Positions 36,593-46,107 of a stretch of 64,000 nt of DNA are shown here, in pieces. Every line of letters begins with the position of its first letter. Position 1 is the first letter of the stretch. A program made the translations under genes and the position numbers. The stretch covers positions 248,001-312,000 of the forward strand of contig NZ_FWFY01000001.1 in NCBI RefSeq assembly GCF_900172345.1, read 5' to 3'. Under the pieces are notes generated by a model, which saw only the letters and a program-made list of their open reading frames with translations, was not told the DNA's origin and did no database searches. Source of the stretch: Limimaricola soesokkakensis (GTDB lineage Bacteria > Pseudomonadota > Alphaproteobacteria > Rhodobacterales > Rhodobacteraceae).

Positions 36593-37444
36593 CTAGTTGG
36601 TCGCGCCACCTTCGAGGGCGTTCAGCGCCCGCGCGGCCTCTTCAAAATGCTGCGGATGCGTCTCGACCGCGTCGCGCAGCAGCCCCTTGCCGATCGTCAC
36701 GTCGTTCTGCTTGATCGCGGCGAGCGCCAGCGTGTAGAGCAGCTGCGCCCGCTCGGTCTGGGTCATCGGCACCACAGGCAGCTGGTAGTTGCGCTGGGCA
36801 CCCCGCGCGAGAACGAGGTTGTTCTTGGCGGTGAAGAGCCCCGGCTCCTGCCGCAGCGCGTCAGTGAAGAGCCGCTCGGCGCCGTTGTAGTCGCCGCGGG
36901 TGAGCTTGGAATAACCCCAGTTGTTGAGCACGCCCGCGGGCGTCGTGGTCAGCCCAGCCGCGGTCTCGTAGAAGCTGTCGGCGCGGCTCCATTCCTCGTT
37001 GCTGTCGGCGACCATCGCCTCGAGCCGGTAGCGCTGGAAGGTTTCGAAGGTCGGCGGAATGCCGTCGAGCACGGCCTCGGCCTCGTCCCAGGCATTGGTG
37101 CGGATCAGCGCGTCGGCCAGCTCGACGCTGTCGGCCGGGCCGGATTCCGGATGCGCGACCACCTTGCGCCACGCGGCCACGCCCTCGGCGCTGCGCTTGG
37201 CGCGGACCAGCGAGGTGGCCAGACCACGCTGCGGGGCGATGGCAGAGGGCTCCGCCGTGACGAGGCGCTGAAAATAGGCGACGCTCTCGGATGGCTCGGC
37301 CACCGTCAGCATGATCTCGTTGAGGTCGGCGTCGCGGGCCTCGCGCAGATCCCCGACCGCGCGCGACACTTGGCCCTCGGAATCGCCGCATCCCACGAGG
37401 ATCAGCGCCGACAACAGGGCGCAACAGCTGAGGGGAAGGCGCAT
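36593..37444 (-). CDS. TPR lipoprotein of the Tad locus
   Basis: This 283-residue protein has a lipoprotein signal (lipobox LVGC, start MRLPLSCCALL at 37444) followed by degenerate tetratricopeptide repeats (NWGYSKLTRGDYNGAERLF, AKNNLVLARGAQRNY). It lies 26 nt after the TadD gene on the same strand. TadD-type lipoproteins assist assembly of the outer-membrane secretin or the pilus. This is probably a second member of that group. Confidence 0.78.
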   Translation of the reverse strand: MRLPLSCCALLSALILVGCGDSEGQVSRAVGDLREARDADLNEIMLTVAEPSESVAYFQRLVTAEPSAIAPQRGLATSLVRAKRSAEGVAAWRKVVAHPESGPADSVELADALIRTNAWDEAEAVLDGIPPTFETFQRYRLEAMVADSNEEWSRADSFYETAAGLTTTPAGVLNNWGYSKLTRGDYNGAERLFTDALRQEPGLFTAKNNLVLARGAQRNYQLPVVPMTQTERAQLLYTLALAAIKQNDVTIGKGLLRDAVETHPQHFEEAARALNALEGGATN

Positions 37445-37470
37445 GGGCGCGTCCTTTGTGCTCGACATCC

Positions 37471-38028
37471 TCACAGCGCGGTCAGGATCGCGTATTGCCC
37501 CGATCCGCGCCGCACCAGCTGGAACTCTTCCGTTTCCTGCGGGCCAGCATAGAGCGCACCGTCACGCTTGGCGAGGGCCCGGCGCAGGTTGTCGCGTACC
37601 ATGTCATCGCCGCCATCCACCAGCGCGAAGGCGCGGCGAAAGCTCTCGGCCGCCTCCGCGGCGCGGTCGGTCTCCATCAGCACCACGCCGAGATTGTTCC
37701 AGGCCGGCGCGAAGTCCGGATCCTCGGCCACGGCGCGGCGCAGCAGCCGCTCCGCCTGGCCTAGACGGCCCAGCCGCAGATTGGCCGAGCCCATCGCCGA
37801 GAGCGTGTCGACGTCGAGCCCCTGCTGGCCAGCGGCGCGGCCATAGGCGTTCAGCGCCAGTTCCGGCTCGTTCGCCGCCATCAGCCGGTGCCCGACGATC
37901 AACCCGTCCACATCGGGCTCCCCGGAGGGGCCGGGGGCATAGACGCCGCCCGCGGATGCGGAGAGGCCGCCCGCATCCGAGCAGGCGGCCAGCAAGGCGA
38001 GGGCGGCAAGAATGGCGATCGATCGCAT
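37471..38028 (-). CDS. tadD: TadD-like TPR pilus assembly lipoprotein
   Basis: This 185-residue lipoprotein (lipobox LLAAC) contains TPR repeats (ELALNAYGRAAGQQG, GRLGQAERLLRRAVAEDPDFAPAWNN split over two helices). It matches TadD in size, repeats and position directly after tadC (11-nt gap). It is likely periplasmic or outer-membrane anchored and needed for secretin function. Confidence 0.82.
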   Translation of the reverse strand: MRSIAILAALALLAACSDAGGLSASAGGVYAPGPSGEPDVDGLIVGHRLMAANEPELALNAYGRAAGQQGLDVDTLSAMGSANLRLGRLGQAERLLRRAVAEDPDFAPAWNNLGVVLMETDRAAEAAESFRRAFALVDGGDDMVRDNLRRALAKRDGALYAGPQETEEFQLVRRGSGQYAILTAL

Positions 38029-38039
38029 ATGTGAGAGGG

Positions 38040-39026
38040 TCAGTTCCCGGCAGCCCCGCCGCCAAGGGTCATGTAGATGTCGAAGATCGACGGCCCGATC
38101 AGGATGATCAGCAGCGGCGGCACCGTCAACATCATCGTCGCCAAAGTCATCTTGGTGGGCAGGGTGTTGGCCTTTTCCTCGGCACGCATCACACGCTTGT
38201 CGCGCATCTCGGCCGAGAAGACCCGCAGCGCTTCGGCGATGGAGGTACCGAATTGCTGGCTTTGCACCAGCACCGTGACGAAGCTTGAAATATCGACCAC
38301 GCCGCAGCGCTCTGACAGGTCACGCAGCACCAGGGACTTGTCCTTGCCAGCTTTCATTTCATGCGCGACCTGGCTGTATTCGAAGGCGAGGTCCGGATAG
38401 CCCGCCCGCAGTTCGTGGCTGACGCGGATGATCGACTGGTCTAGCGATTGGCCCGCCTCGACGCAGACCAGCATCATGTCGAGACTGTCGGGGAAACCGT
38501 CGGTGATCTGTTGCTTGCGCGCCTCGCGGCGCCGGGTGACCCAGTATTTCGGTCCCATGTAGCCGATCGCAGCCGGGATCAGCGTCGCGGCGATCAGGTC
38601 CTGCGTCGTGGCCTCGCCGCGGCTCAGCGCCCAGATCAATCCGGCCAGTAGCGCGCTGATGCCCAAAGCGAACTGGCTGAAATGGTAGATCCGTACCGCG
38701 TTGCGCGCGCGGTAGCCCGCCTGCATCAGCCGTAGCCGCACGGCCGAGAGCTCCTCGGCGTTCTGCGGCTCGAGAAACGTGGCGTAGCGATCGAGCTTGT
38801 CGGCTGCCGATGGCGCCCGCAGCCGGTCGACCGAACTGGCTTGGGCTTCGCCCACCTCGCGCGCGTTCTGGGCCCTGAGCTTGTCGAGCGGGTCCTCGCG
38901 GCGGCGCAGTAGGGCTGGCAGCGTCAGGAGGATCATCGCGAGGCCGAGCAGACCCACCACGATGAGTGGTCCGGCCGGGCCGAGCTGTTCGACGAGGATC
39001 GCCTGGATCTGCTGGAACACGGGCAT
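38040..39026 (-). CDS. tadC: TadC inner-membrane platform protein
   Basis: This 328-residue type II secretion F-domain protein has an N-terminal TM, two central TMs (about 110-150) and a C-terminal TM. The GspF-like cytoplasmic domain contains LDMMLVCVEAGQSLDQSI and FVTVLVQSQQFGTSIAEAL. With TadB it forms the base on which the TadA ATPase acts. It starts 3 nt after the tadB stop. Confidence 0.9.
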   Translation of the reverse strand: MPVFQQIQAILVEQLGPAGPLIVVGLLGLAMILLTLPALLRRREDPLDKLRAQNAREVGEAQASSVDRLRAPSAADKLDRYATFLEPQNAEELSAVRLRLMQAGYRARNAVRIYHFSQFALGISALLAGLIWALSRGEATTQDLIAATLIPAAIGYMGPKYWVTRRREARKQQITDGFPDSLDMMLVCVEAGQSLDQSIIRVSHELRAGYPDLAFEYSQVAHEMKAGKDKSLVLRDLSERCGVVDISSFVTVLVQSQQFGTSIAEALRVFSAEMRDKRVMRAEEKANTLPTKMTLATMMLTVPPLLIILIGPSIFDIYMTLGGGAAGN

Positions 39027-39029
39027 GGC

Positions 39030-39998
39030 TCAGACCTTAATGTTGACGAGGGCACGCATGACGATGACGTTCACAGTCAAGAAGGCGCCGACCACGAAGC
39101 AGGCCGGGATGAACACTGCCGTATCCCTCACCTCGTCGTAGTAGTTGGGGTCCATCAGGTTGATCCCCACCAGCGCCGCCAGCGGGAAGCCGGAAAGGAA
39201 CATGCCCGACCATTTGGCCTCGGCGGTGATTGCCTTGACCCTCCGGAACAGTCGGAACCGGGCGCGCACCACCTTGGCGAGGCCGTCGAGGATCTCGGCG
39301 AGGTTACCGCCGGCCTGTCGCTGGATCGTCACCGCCACGGCGAGAAAGCGCAGATCCTGCATGTCGAGCCGCTCGGCCATGGCCTTCAGGCTTTCGCTCA
39401 TGTCGCGTCCATAGGCGGCCTCGTCGGCGATCACGCCCATCTCCGAACCGAGCGGATCAGGCACCTCGCGCGCGACGATGCCGATGGCCGATGAGAAGGG
39501 GTGACCCACGCGCAGCGATCGCACCATCAACTCGATCGCTTCGGGCAGTTGCGACTCGATCAGCCCGAGGCGCTTCTTGGCCTTGTTGTTGACCCAGACA
39601 TAGACGCCGCCCACCCCCATCGCCGCGCCGACCGCGATCCGAATGGGCAGGCTCGCCGCCGTGCCTATCGAGAGGCCGGCGAAGGCCAGAAGCCCCAGCC
39701 CCGCCATCAGCAGCACCAGCTGGGTCGGGGTGAAGGCGATATTGGCCTTCTGCGCCTTGTGGGCGAGGATCGAGTAGAGCGGCACGCGGCGCGATTTCAG
39801 GTGCTGCGTCATCTCCTTGCGCAGCTGCTCAAGCACCTCTTCGCGCCGGCCGCCCTTCTCCAGCAGCGTCAGGCGGCGGTTGACCCGGTTGTTGAGGCTG
39901 ATCGAGCGTCCGAAGATGGTGAGGTAGAGCCCCTCGACCAGCACCAGGACGGCGACGAAGACGAGGCCGTAGATGATCGGTTCCGCGCTGAGGTTCAT
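39030..39998 (-). CDS. tadB: TadB inner-membrane platform protein
   Basis: This 322-residue T2SF-family protein pairs with TadC. An N-terminal TM (about 8-28), a central TM pair (about 92-132), the GspF domain (LPEAIELMVRSLRVGHPF, LAVAVTIQRQAGGNLAEIL) and C-terminal TMs (about 265-320) are visible. It starts 4 nt after the tadA stop, so tadA, tadB and tadC are coupled. Confidence 0.9.
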   Translation of the reverse strand: MNLSAEPIIYGLVFVAVLVLVEGLYLTIFGRSISLNNRVNRRLTLLEKGGRREEVLEQLRKEMTQHLKSRRVPLYSILAHKAQKANIAFTPTQLVLLMAGLGLLAFAGLSIGTAASLPIRIAVGAAMGVGGVYVWVNNKAKKRLGLIESQLPEAIELMVRSLRVGHPFSSAIGIVAREVPDPLGSEMGVIADEAAYGRDMSESLKAMAERLDMQDLRFLAVAVTIQRQAGGNLAEILDGLAKVVRARFRLFRRVKAITAEAKWSGMFLSGFPLAALVGINLMDPNYYDEVRDTAVFIPACFVVGAFLTVNVIVMRALVNIKV

Positions 39999-40002
39999 GT
40001 TC

Positions 40003-41502
40003 CTACTCCGCCGCCATCGGTTCGAAGATCGTCGCCGGCAGGTCGTAGCCCCAGAGGCGGAACCGCTCCGAGAAGTGGCTGCGCACGCCGGTGGCCGTGA
40101 AATGGCCGATGATCTTGTTGTCGGGGGTGAGACCGACGCGGCGGTAGCGGAACACCTCCTGCATCGAGATCACGTCGCCTTCCATGCCGGTGATCTCGGT
40201 GATCGAGGTCATCCGGCGCGAGCCGTCCTGCAGGCGGCTGGCCTGCACGATCAGGTTCACGGCGCTGGCGATCTGGCTGCGCACCGCCTTGATCGGCATC
40301 TCGATCCCGGCCATCGCGATCATGTTCTCGAGACGCGAGATACCGTCCCGGGCCGAGTTAGCGTGGATCGTGGTCATCGAGCCGTCATGGCCGGTGTTCA
40401 TCGCCTGCAGCATGTCGATCACCTCCTCGCCGCGCGTTTCGCCGACGATGATCCGGTCAGGCCGCATCCTGAGCGCGTTCTTGAGGCAATCGCGCTGGCT
40501 CACCGCACCGCGGCCCTCGACGTTGGCGGGGCGGCTTTCCATCCGGCCGACATGGGTCTGCTGGAGCTGAAGCTCGGCGGTGTCCTCGATCGTCAGGATC
40601 CGTTCGTTGTTGTCGATGAAGGATGACAGGGCGTTCAGGGTCGTGGTCTTGCCCGAACCGGTGCCGCCCGAGACGATGATGTTCAGCCGCGTCGCCACCG
40701 CCGCTTCGAGATAGGCGGCCATCTCCTCAGTCATCGCGCCGAAGCGGATCAGGTCGTCGATGCCGAGCTTATCCTTCTTGAACTTGCGGATCGAGACAAG
40801 GCTGCCATCCACCGCGATCGGCCCGACCATGGCGTTGAAGCGTGATCCATCGGCGAGGCGCGCGTCGACATAGGGGTTCGATTCGTCGACCCGGCGGCCG
40901 ACGGCAGAGACGATCTTGTCGATGATCCGCAGCAGGTGCCGTTCGTCCTTGAAGGTGATGTCGGTCAATTGCAGCTTGCCGCCCCGTTCCACGAAGATCT
41001 GGTGCGGGCCGTTGACGAGGATGTCGTTGACGCTGTCATCCTTGAGCAGCGTCTCGAGCGGGCCAAGCCCGGTGACCTCGAAAAAGAGATCTTGGTTGAG
41101 GCTCTGACGCTCGTCGCGGTTCAGAACGACTCCCATGGTGTCGAGCGTTTCGGTCGCGATCGAATTTATCTCGTTGCGCAGATCCTGCTCGCTCGCCTTG
41201 TCGAGTGCGGCGAGGTTGAGCGTGTCGAGCAGCGCCTTGTGCACCTCGAGCTTGATCTCGGCCAGCCGTTCCTTGCGGCGACGCTCCTTGTCGGCGGGCG
41301 CGGCCTCGGCGGCACGGCGCGCGGCGTCGGCTGCAGGAACCGACCGGCGCATCGAAGCGGTGGCGGGGCCGGGCAGGGCTAGCGCCGGTGTCGAGGGCGC
41401 TGCCGCTTGCGGCGCGGGGGCCGCGGGCTTGGCCGCCGGGGTGCGGGCAGCGGTTGCACCGGCGTTCCGGCTCGGATCGGGCTTCCTGTATTTCGAGAAC
41501 AT
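40003..41502 (-). CDS. tadA: TadA/CpaF pilus assembly ATPase
   Basis: This 499-residue secretion ATPase of the GspE/VirB11 class powers Flp pilus extension and retraction. An Ala/Pro-rich N-terminus (about 15-75) precedes the ATPase core: Walker [10 protein letters not shown] (279-287), Asp box [13 protein letters not shown], Walker [11 protein letters not shown] and His box [17 protein letters not shown] lies 6 nt before the ATG at 41502. The longer frame upstream overlaps tadZ and is rejected. Confidence 0.93.
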   Translation of the reverse strand: MFSKYRKPDPSRNAGATAARTPAAKPAAPAPQAAAPSTPALALPGPATASMRRSVPAADAARRAAEAAPADKERRRKERLAEIKLEVHKALLDTLNLAALDKASEQDLRNEINSIATETLDTMGVVLNRDERQSLNQDLFFEVTGLGPLETLLKDDSVNDILVNGPHQIFVERGGKLQLTDITFKDERHLLRIIDKIVSAVGRRVDESNPYVDARLADGSRFNAMVGPIAVDGSLVSIRKFKKDKLGIDDLIRFGAMTEEMAAYLEAAVATRLNIIVSGGTGSGKTTTLNALSSFIDNNERILTIEDTAELQLQQTHVGRMESRPANVEGRGAVSQRDCLKNALRMRPDRIIVGETRGEEVIDMLQAMNTGHDGSMTTIHANSARDGISRLENMIAMAGIEMPIKAVRSQIASAVNLIVQASRLQDGSRRMTSITEITGMEGDVISMQEVFRYRRVGLTPDNKIIGHFTATGVRSHFSERFRLWGYDLPATIFEPMAAE

Positions 41503-41530
41503 GGTGCTCTCCTGGCTGCGGCGCCGGCCC

Positions 41531-42766
41531 TCAGGCCTTGGCCTCGGCGACGTTGACCTTGTGAACGGAACGGGCAAGCTTGGCGATCTCGCGCCGCAGC
41601 GGGTTCTTGGCCGCGCCCTCGGCCAGCGGCGTGCCGTGATCGGCGCTCTGCGTGACCGCGCGGCCCCCATCGGGAAGCTGCACCTCGATAGAGATGCCCA
41701 GCGAGTCGGCGAGCCTCTTGGCCCGGCTCTTGCCCGACAGATCGGTAAAGCCGGGCGCGCGGTTGAGCACGAAGCGCAGCTTCTCGAAGGGTAGCTCCTC
41801 GGATTGCAGCGCCCGCTTGAGTCGCATCGTGTTCTGAGCCGAACGCATGTCGAGTTCGAGCGTGGCGAAGTAGACATGCGCCGCCTGCAGCACCGTCTCC
41901 GACCAGTCGACCACGCTAGAAGGCATGTCGATCACGACGTAGTCGAAATTGACGCGCGCCATCTCGATCAGCCGCGCCACGTCAGCGGGACCCATGAGAT
42001 CGAGCGGCACCAGCTCGGCCGGAGAGGTCAGCACGTGAAGCCGCTCCTGATGCACCATCATCGCGGCGAGCAAGCTCTCGCTGTCGGCGCCCGCGGTATC
42101 GCTCAGGATTTCCAGCACCGCCTCGCGGCGCGGCAGGTCGAGATAAGTGGCGGTGGTGCCGAATTGCAGGTCGAGATCGATCAGGCAGACCCGCGGCGGC
42201 GCCTTGCGGTCGATATTGGCCAGCTCCCAGGCAAGGTTCACCGCGAGCGTCGTGGCGCCGCTGCCGCCTGCAAGGCCCTGCACCGGGATCACCACGCCGG
42301 AGCGGTCATTGGTGGCGCGGGGCTCCGTCGGCTCGGCTTCGGGCAGAAGCGGCCCGGCGCCCGAGCGCAGCCGCTCGATCGCCTGGGCCAGTTCGCCCTC
42401 GGGCAAGGGATAGGGCACGAATTCGTCGCCGCCCTCGCGCAGAAGTTGGTGCAGCGCGGCCGGGCTCACGTCATCGGCGATCAACACCACCTTGATGCCG
42501 CGCCGCTTTGCATGGGCGATGATGTCCGCGATCAGCGGCAGCTGGCGCTCGTCTTCCTTGCTCAGGGCGACCGCCACGAATTCGAGTTCCGCGGCCTCGG
42601 GCTGCTCGAGGAAGGCGAGGGCGTCCGCGAAGCCGAGATCACCCCAGTTCTCGCCCATCGCGGCCTCCATGTCCTCGATCAGCAGGTCGAACTGCTGCAC
42701 GTCACGACTGATCGTGCAGGCCGCGATCGGCTGGGGTTCGGGTTGCAGGGGGGCCGTGCTGCTCAT
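41531..42766 (-). CDS. cpaE: TadZ/CpaE localisation ATPase
   Basis: This 411-residue protein has an atypical receiver-like N-terminal domain (about 15-135) and a MinD/ParA-like ATPase domain (about 158-400). The P-loop is deviant (GLAGGSGATT, 164-173) and lacks the first MinD lysine. CLIDLDLQFGTTATYLDL is the Walker A' region. TadZ/CpaE places the pilus machine at the pole. It lies 28 nt upstream of tadA. AAGGA just before the ATG is the ribosome site. A 192-bp gap with a UUCG hairpin precedes it. Confidence 0.88.
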   Translation of the reverse strand: MSSTAPLQPEPQPIAACTISRDVQQFDLLIEDMEAAMGENWGDLGFADALAFLEQPEAAELEFVAVALSKEDERQLPLIADIIAHAKRRGIKVVLIADDVSPAALHQLLREGGDEFVPYPLPEGELAQAIERLRSGAGPLLPEAEPTEPRATNDRSGVVIPVQGLAGGSGATTLAVNLAWELANIDRKAPPRVCLIDLDLQFGTTATYLDLPRREAVLEILSDTAGADSESLLAAMMVHQERLHVLTSPAELVPLDLMGPADVARLIEMARVNFDYVVIDMPSSVVDWSETVLQAAHVYFATLELDMRSAQNTMRLKRALQSEELPFEKLRFVLNRAPGFTDLSGKSRAKRLADSLGISIEVQLPDGGRAVTQSADHGTPLAEGAAKNPLRREIAKLARSVHKVNVAEAKA

Positions 42767-42796
42767 TCCTTCGTATCCTCTGTCAAGGCGGGAGGG

Positions 42797-42810
42797 CCCG
42801 CCGAAGCGGG
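42797..42810 (-). promoter_or_regulatory. UUCG-tetraloop hairpin in the tadZ leader
   Basis: On the minus strand CCCGC, TTCG, GCGGG form a 5-bp stem with the very stable C(UUCG)G loop, about 30 nt upstream of the tadZ ATG. The wider 192-bp gap (42767-42958) has an AT-richer part near 42850-42915 that may hold a promoter; no gene is visible. Confidence 0.45.
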
Positions 42811-42958
42811 TCGGGCGGCCCGGAAGACGGTGCAGAGACCATCCCCTCCACCGGTTCAGTTTTGCAGATCAATGATGGCTGCAATGGGGCTGAAAAACTG
42901 TAATTGTTGGGGCGCTGGCAACGATCACGACGCACGGTTCGAATTTGTCACACCGGGC

Positions 42959-43612
42959 TCAAGGCGCCGCGGCTTCGACACCATCGCCGCCAGATCCGCC
43001 CTCGCCGAGCGTGCTTTCGGGCACCGCGCTTTCCACGTAGCCCTCAAAGATCACCGCGGCGTATTTGCCGTTGAGAAGGTTGGGGTGGCCGCGCACGAAG
43101 CCCGACACCTCGGTGACGGTTCGCCGGTTGGCCCGCTCGGGATCGGTCGTGGCGATCAGGGGCCGGGTTTCGCCGAAGGAGGCCACCGCCTCGAGGCGGC
43201 TCGCATCGAGGCCCTGTGACACCAGATAGGCCACCGCCGCTCGGGCCCGGCGCAAGCCCAGCGCCTGATTGTAGCTGGCCGGGCCGACGAGGTCGGTATG
43301 GCCGTAGACCCGGAATCGCAGCTCCGGATAGCGACGGATCCAGGCCGCTTGGCGCTGCAGCACGGCGAGCGCATTGGCATCGAGCTGGGCGGAATCGAAG
43401 GCGAAGGTGATCGTGGTGTCGACCTCGGCCGCGAACTGCCGCGCCAGGTTCACGCGCAGGCCCTCGGAGGCGCTGCTATGGGCGATGACGTTGTCGCGCG
43501 TCGCCGTGCCGAAGGCCGGCCCGGCACGGCCAGCTTCGTCGTCGAAGCCGGGAGGCGCTGCACAGGCGGCGAGCGAAAGGGCGCAGCCCAAGGCGGTCAG
43601 GACGCGGCGCAT
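42959..43612 (-). CDS. OmpA-family lipoprotein of the Tad locus
   Basis: This 217-residue protein has a lipobox LAAC (signal from MRRVLTALG at 43612, GGGAG 7 nt upstream). A C-terminal OmpA-like peptidoglycan-binding domain (about 65-165) contains FAFDSAQLDANALAVL, YGHTDLVGPASYNQALG and RRTVTEV. It lies between the secretin and tadZ, the place where RcpB/TadG-like accessory envelope proteins occur. It probably anchors the secretin to the wall. Confidence 0.85.
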   Translation of the reverse strand: MRRVLTALGCALSLAACAAPPGFDDEAGRAGPAFGTATRDNVIAHSSASEGLRVNLARQFAAEVDTTITFAFDSAQLDANALAVLQRQAAWIRRYPELRFRVYGHTDLVGPASYNQALGLRRARAAVAYLVSQGLDASRLEAVASFGETRPLIATTDPERANRRTVTEVSGFVRGHPNLLNGKYAAVIFEGYVESAVPESTLGEGGSGGDGVEAAAP

Positions 43613-43625
43613 CGCGGATCTCCCT

Positions 43626-45056
43626 TCAGTCGAGCACATAGCCGTAGGAGCCCGAGAAATCCTGTCGCGCGATTTCGCCGGCGGTGCCACTCTGGGGCGC
43701 GCGGTCGGCCGAGACGCGCCCGAACAGGAACAGCTCGCGCTCGGAAGGCGGACGGACCCGGTCGGTCGGCATGGCCAGCGTCTCGCCGCGGGTCGGGGTC
43801 ACCAGATGCGGCGTGATGATGATCACCAACTCGGATTGCTGGCGGGTGTATTCGGCGGAACGGAACAGCGCGCCCAGCACGGGAATGTCCCCAAGCCAAG
43901 GCACCTGACCGTTGAGGTCCTGAAAATCGTCCGAAAGGAGGCCTGCGATGGCAAAGCTTTCGCCATCGCGCATTTCCACGGTCGTCGCGGTCTCGCGCCG
44001 GCGGAATGCGTCGATGGTAAAGCCGTCCGCGGTGAAGCCGTTGCTCGGGTCGATCGAGCTGACCGACGCCTTGAGCTCGAGATTGATCAGGTCGCCTTCC
44101 ACCACGCGAGGCACGAAGGTCAGCTCGACGCCGAACGGCTTGTACTCGATCGTGGCCGTGCCGTTTTCCTGGCTCACCGGGACCGGATATTCACCGCCTG
44201 CAAGAAAGCTCGCTTCCTGGCCCGACAGGGCGGTGAGATTGGGTTCGGCCAGCGTGCGCACGACGCCGCGGCTTTCCAGTGCCTCGAGCAGCAGCCCCAC
44301 CTCGACGCCACCGGCGTTGAAGCCGAACAGGGTGGAGGCATTGGCCGAGCTGGAGCTGGGAAGGGAGCCGCCGAGCGCGGAGCCCAGAGCCGTGGAGTTT
44401 CCAAGCGTGTTGGTGCCCACCGCGAGGCCAAGATTGTCGCCGAAGGCGGTGCCGCGTGCGCCCAGCGAGGCCGAGAGCGACTTGCTCACCGAACGCTGCA
44501 TCTCCGAGAAACGGACCTTGAGCATCACCTGCTGCGTACCGCCGACGCTCATCAGGTTCGATACCCGGTCGGGGGCATAACGTTGAGCCAACTCCAGCGC
44601 CCGGTCGAGTTTGCCGATCGAACTGACCACGCCGGACATGACGATACCGTCATTGGCGGTGCGGACCTCGATCGGCTCGCCGGGCAGGATCTGCTCCAGC
44701 CGTTCCTTGAATTCGGCAATGTCAGGGGTGACATGCACTTCGACATTGGTGATCAGCCGCCCGTTCTCGCCCAGCACGGTGAGCGTGGTGCGTCCGGGCG
44801 CCTTGCCCAGCACATAGATGGTGCGATCGGTCAGCGAAGAGATGTCGGCGATGCCGGGATTGGCAATCGACAATTCGGTGAAGGGCACGTCGCTTTCGAC
44901 CACAACGGCGCGGTTCATCGGCACCTGCAGGGCGCGCGACGGCGCGCCGGCCCGAACCTGGAGCGCCTCGGCATGCGCCTCGGCCGTCGGACCCAGCCCT
45001 GCAAGGCTCAGCGCGAGGCCGGCGAGGCCGGCTCTCAGGGTGTGTCGGATGCTCAT
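43626..45056 (-). CDS. cpaC: CpaC/RcpA outer-membrane secretin
   Basis: This 476-residue protein has a signal peptide (about 1-31) and an N-terminal pilus domain (VPMNRAVVVESDVPFTELSI, YVLGKAPGRTTLTVL). A BON-like segment and a secretin domain (about 240-440; VGLLLEALESRGVVRTLAEP, VPWLGDIPVLGALFRS) follow. It forms the outer-membrane gate for the Flp pilus. The start MSIRHTLRAG at 45056 has GAGGCGG upstream; the longer frame to 45383 overlaps cpaB and is rejected. Confidence 0.92.
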   Translation of the reverse strand: MSIRHTLRAGLAGLALSLAGLGPTAEAHAEALQVRAGAPSRALQVPMNRAVVVESDVPFTELSIANPGIADISSLTDRTIYVLGKAPGRTTLTVLGENGRLITNVEVHVTPDIAEFKERLEQILPGEPIEVRTANDGIVMSGVVSSIGKLDRALELAQRYAPDRVSNLMSVGGTQQVMLKVRFSEMQRSVSKSLSASLGARGTAFGDNLGLAVGTNTLGNSTALGSALGGSLPSSSSANASTLFGFNAGGVEVGLLLEALESRGVVRTLAEPNLTALSGQEASFLAGGEYPVPVSQENGTATIEYKPFGVELTFVPRVVEGDLINLELKASVSSIDPSNGFTADGFTIDAFRRRETATTVEMRDGESFAIAGLLSDDFQDLNGQVPWLGDIPVLGALFRSAEYTRQQSELVIIITPHLVTPTRGETLAMPTDRVRPPSERELFLFGRVSADRAPQSGTAGEIARQDFSGSYGYVLD

Positions 45057-45171
45057 TCGGCCGCCTCGCTGCAGGTCGTGCGTCGGGGTCTTGGGATCGC
45101 CCCGTCCGCGCCGAGCCTGCCCGAGGGGACGGGGCATTGCAACGCGCGCCGCCCTGTTGCGCGGGGTTGTG

Positions 45172-45196
45172 GGCGTCCGGCCACAGGCCGAACGCC
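45172..45196 (-). terminator. long hairpin between cpaB and cpaC
   Basis: GGCGTCCGGCC (45172-45182) and GGCCGAACGCC (45186-45196) form an 11-bp stem with one mismatch on the plus strand (G-U wobble in the minus transcript) and a 3-nt loop. It begins 11 nt after the cpaB stop. A second hairpin (45100-45107 with 45127-45134, 8 bp) follows before cpaC. No T-tract is present, so attenuation or 3'-end protection fits as well as termination. Confidence 0.5.
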
Positions 45197-45207
45197 ACGG
45201 AGCAGGC

Positions 45208-46077
45208 TCAGTTGGTGCAGGGGATCGCGATCTCGACCACCTCGGCGCCGCGCCGGGTGCGCACGGTGCAGACTTCCGGGGCGGGCGCAGGTGCTGCGAT
45301 GATCTGCGGCTCTTCTTTCTCTTCCTCGACGATGCCGAGCAGGCTGCGCTGATCGACCTCGACGGCACCCGCGACGCTGTCATCGCGCAGCCCGACCAGC
45401 GACAGCGCCAGCGTGCCGGTGGATTGCGCCTGTGCCAGCTTGGCGACCTGCTGCGGCGAGGCCTGCACGGTCACGGTGCGCGCCACCATGGCTTCTGAGC
45501 GGCCTTGGTCGGCGGTCTGATCGACACCTACCAGTTCGAGGCCGGTTTCGATCAGCTTGGTGACCTCACGCGAGTTGCCACCCACCGAGACTGAGCCGGT
45601 CCAGTAGACATCGACCCGGTCGCCCGGCCGCAGGAAGCCGGAGACGCCGCTGGTCGCGTTGACGCTGATCGCGAAGGCGCGCATGCCCGCGCCGAGCCGC
45701 GTGCTGATCCCGGCATCGCCGCCCGGCGCGGTGATCTTGGCGGCGAGGATCGGCTCGTTCGGCTCCATCGGCCGAAGCACCAGGCGCGGCACATCCTCGC
45801 CCTCGGGGAACAGCGCCTCGAGATCAGGGAAGGTGCCTTCAGGCAGGAACGCCTCGGTGTACTGGATCGGCTTGAGATCCTCGCGGGTGATCACGGTGCC
45901 GTAGGGCAGGGGGTTCTTCACCCCTACCACCTCGACGGTCGGCAGGCGGTTGGCTGCGGCTGCGCGCTCGGCTGCCAAAACGGCCTCCTGCTGATCGAAA
46001 TAGCCCTTCACCATGTAGACCGCATAGCTTGCAAGGCCAAGGCCCAGCGCGAAGACGATACCAAATACAGCTCTCAT
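45208..46077 (-). CDS. cpaB: CpaB/RcpC Flp pilus assembly protein
   Basis: This 289-residue protein has an N-terminal membrane anchor (about 3-22), a SAF domain (about 45-115; GTVITREDLKPIQYTEAFLP) and a RcpC/CpaB domain (GMRAFAISVNATSGVSGFL, PGDRVDVYWTGS). It acts in the periplasm with the secretin CpaC. Two Cys residues near the C-terminus (EVCTV, IPCTN) could form a disulfide. It follows the second pilin gene by 30 nt. Confidence 0.92.
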   Translation of the reverse strand: MRAVFGIVFALGLGLASYAVYMVKGYFDQQEAVLAAERAAAANRLPTVEVVGVKNPLPYGTVITREDLKPIQYTEAFLPEGTFPDLEALFPEGEDVPRLVLRPMEPNEPILAAKITAPGGDAGISTRLGAGMRAFAISVNATSGVSGFLRPGDRVDVYWTGSVSVGGNSREVTKLIETGLELVGVDQTADQGRSEAMVARTVTVQASPQQVAKLAQAQSTGTLALSLVGLRDDSVAGAVEVDQRSLLGIVEEEKEEPQIIAAPAPAPEVCTVRTRRGAEVVEIAIPCTN

Positions 46078-46107
46078 CTCACGTCTCCTTCCTCGATCGG
46101 CTACAAA

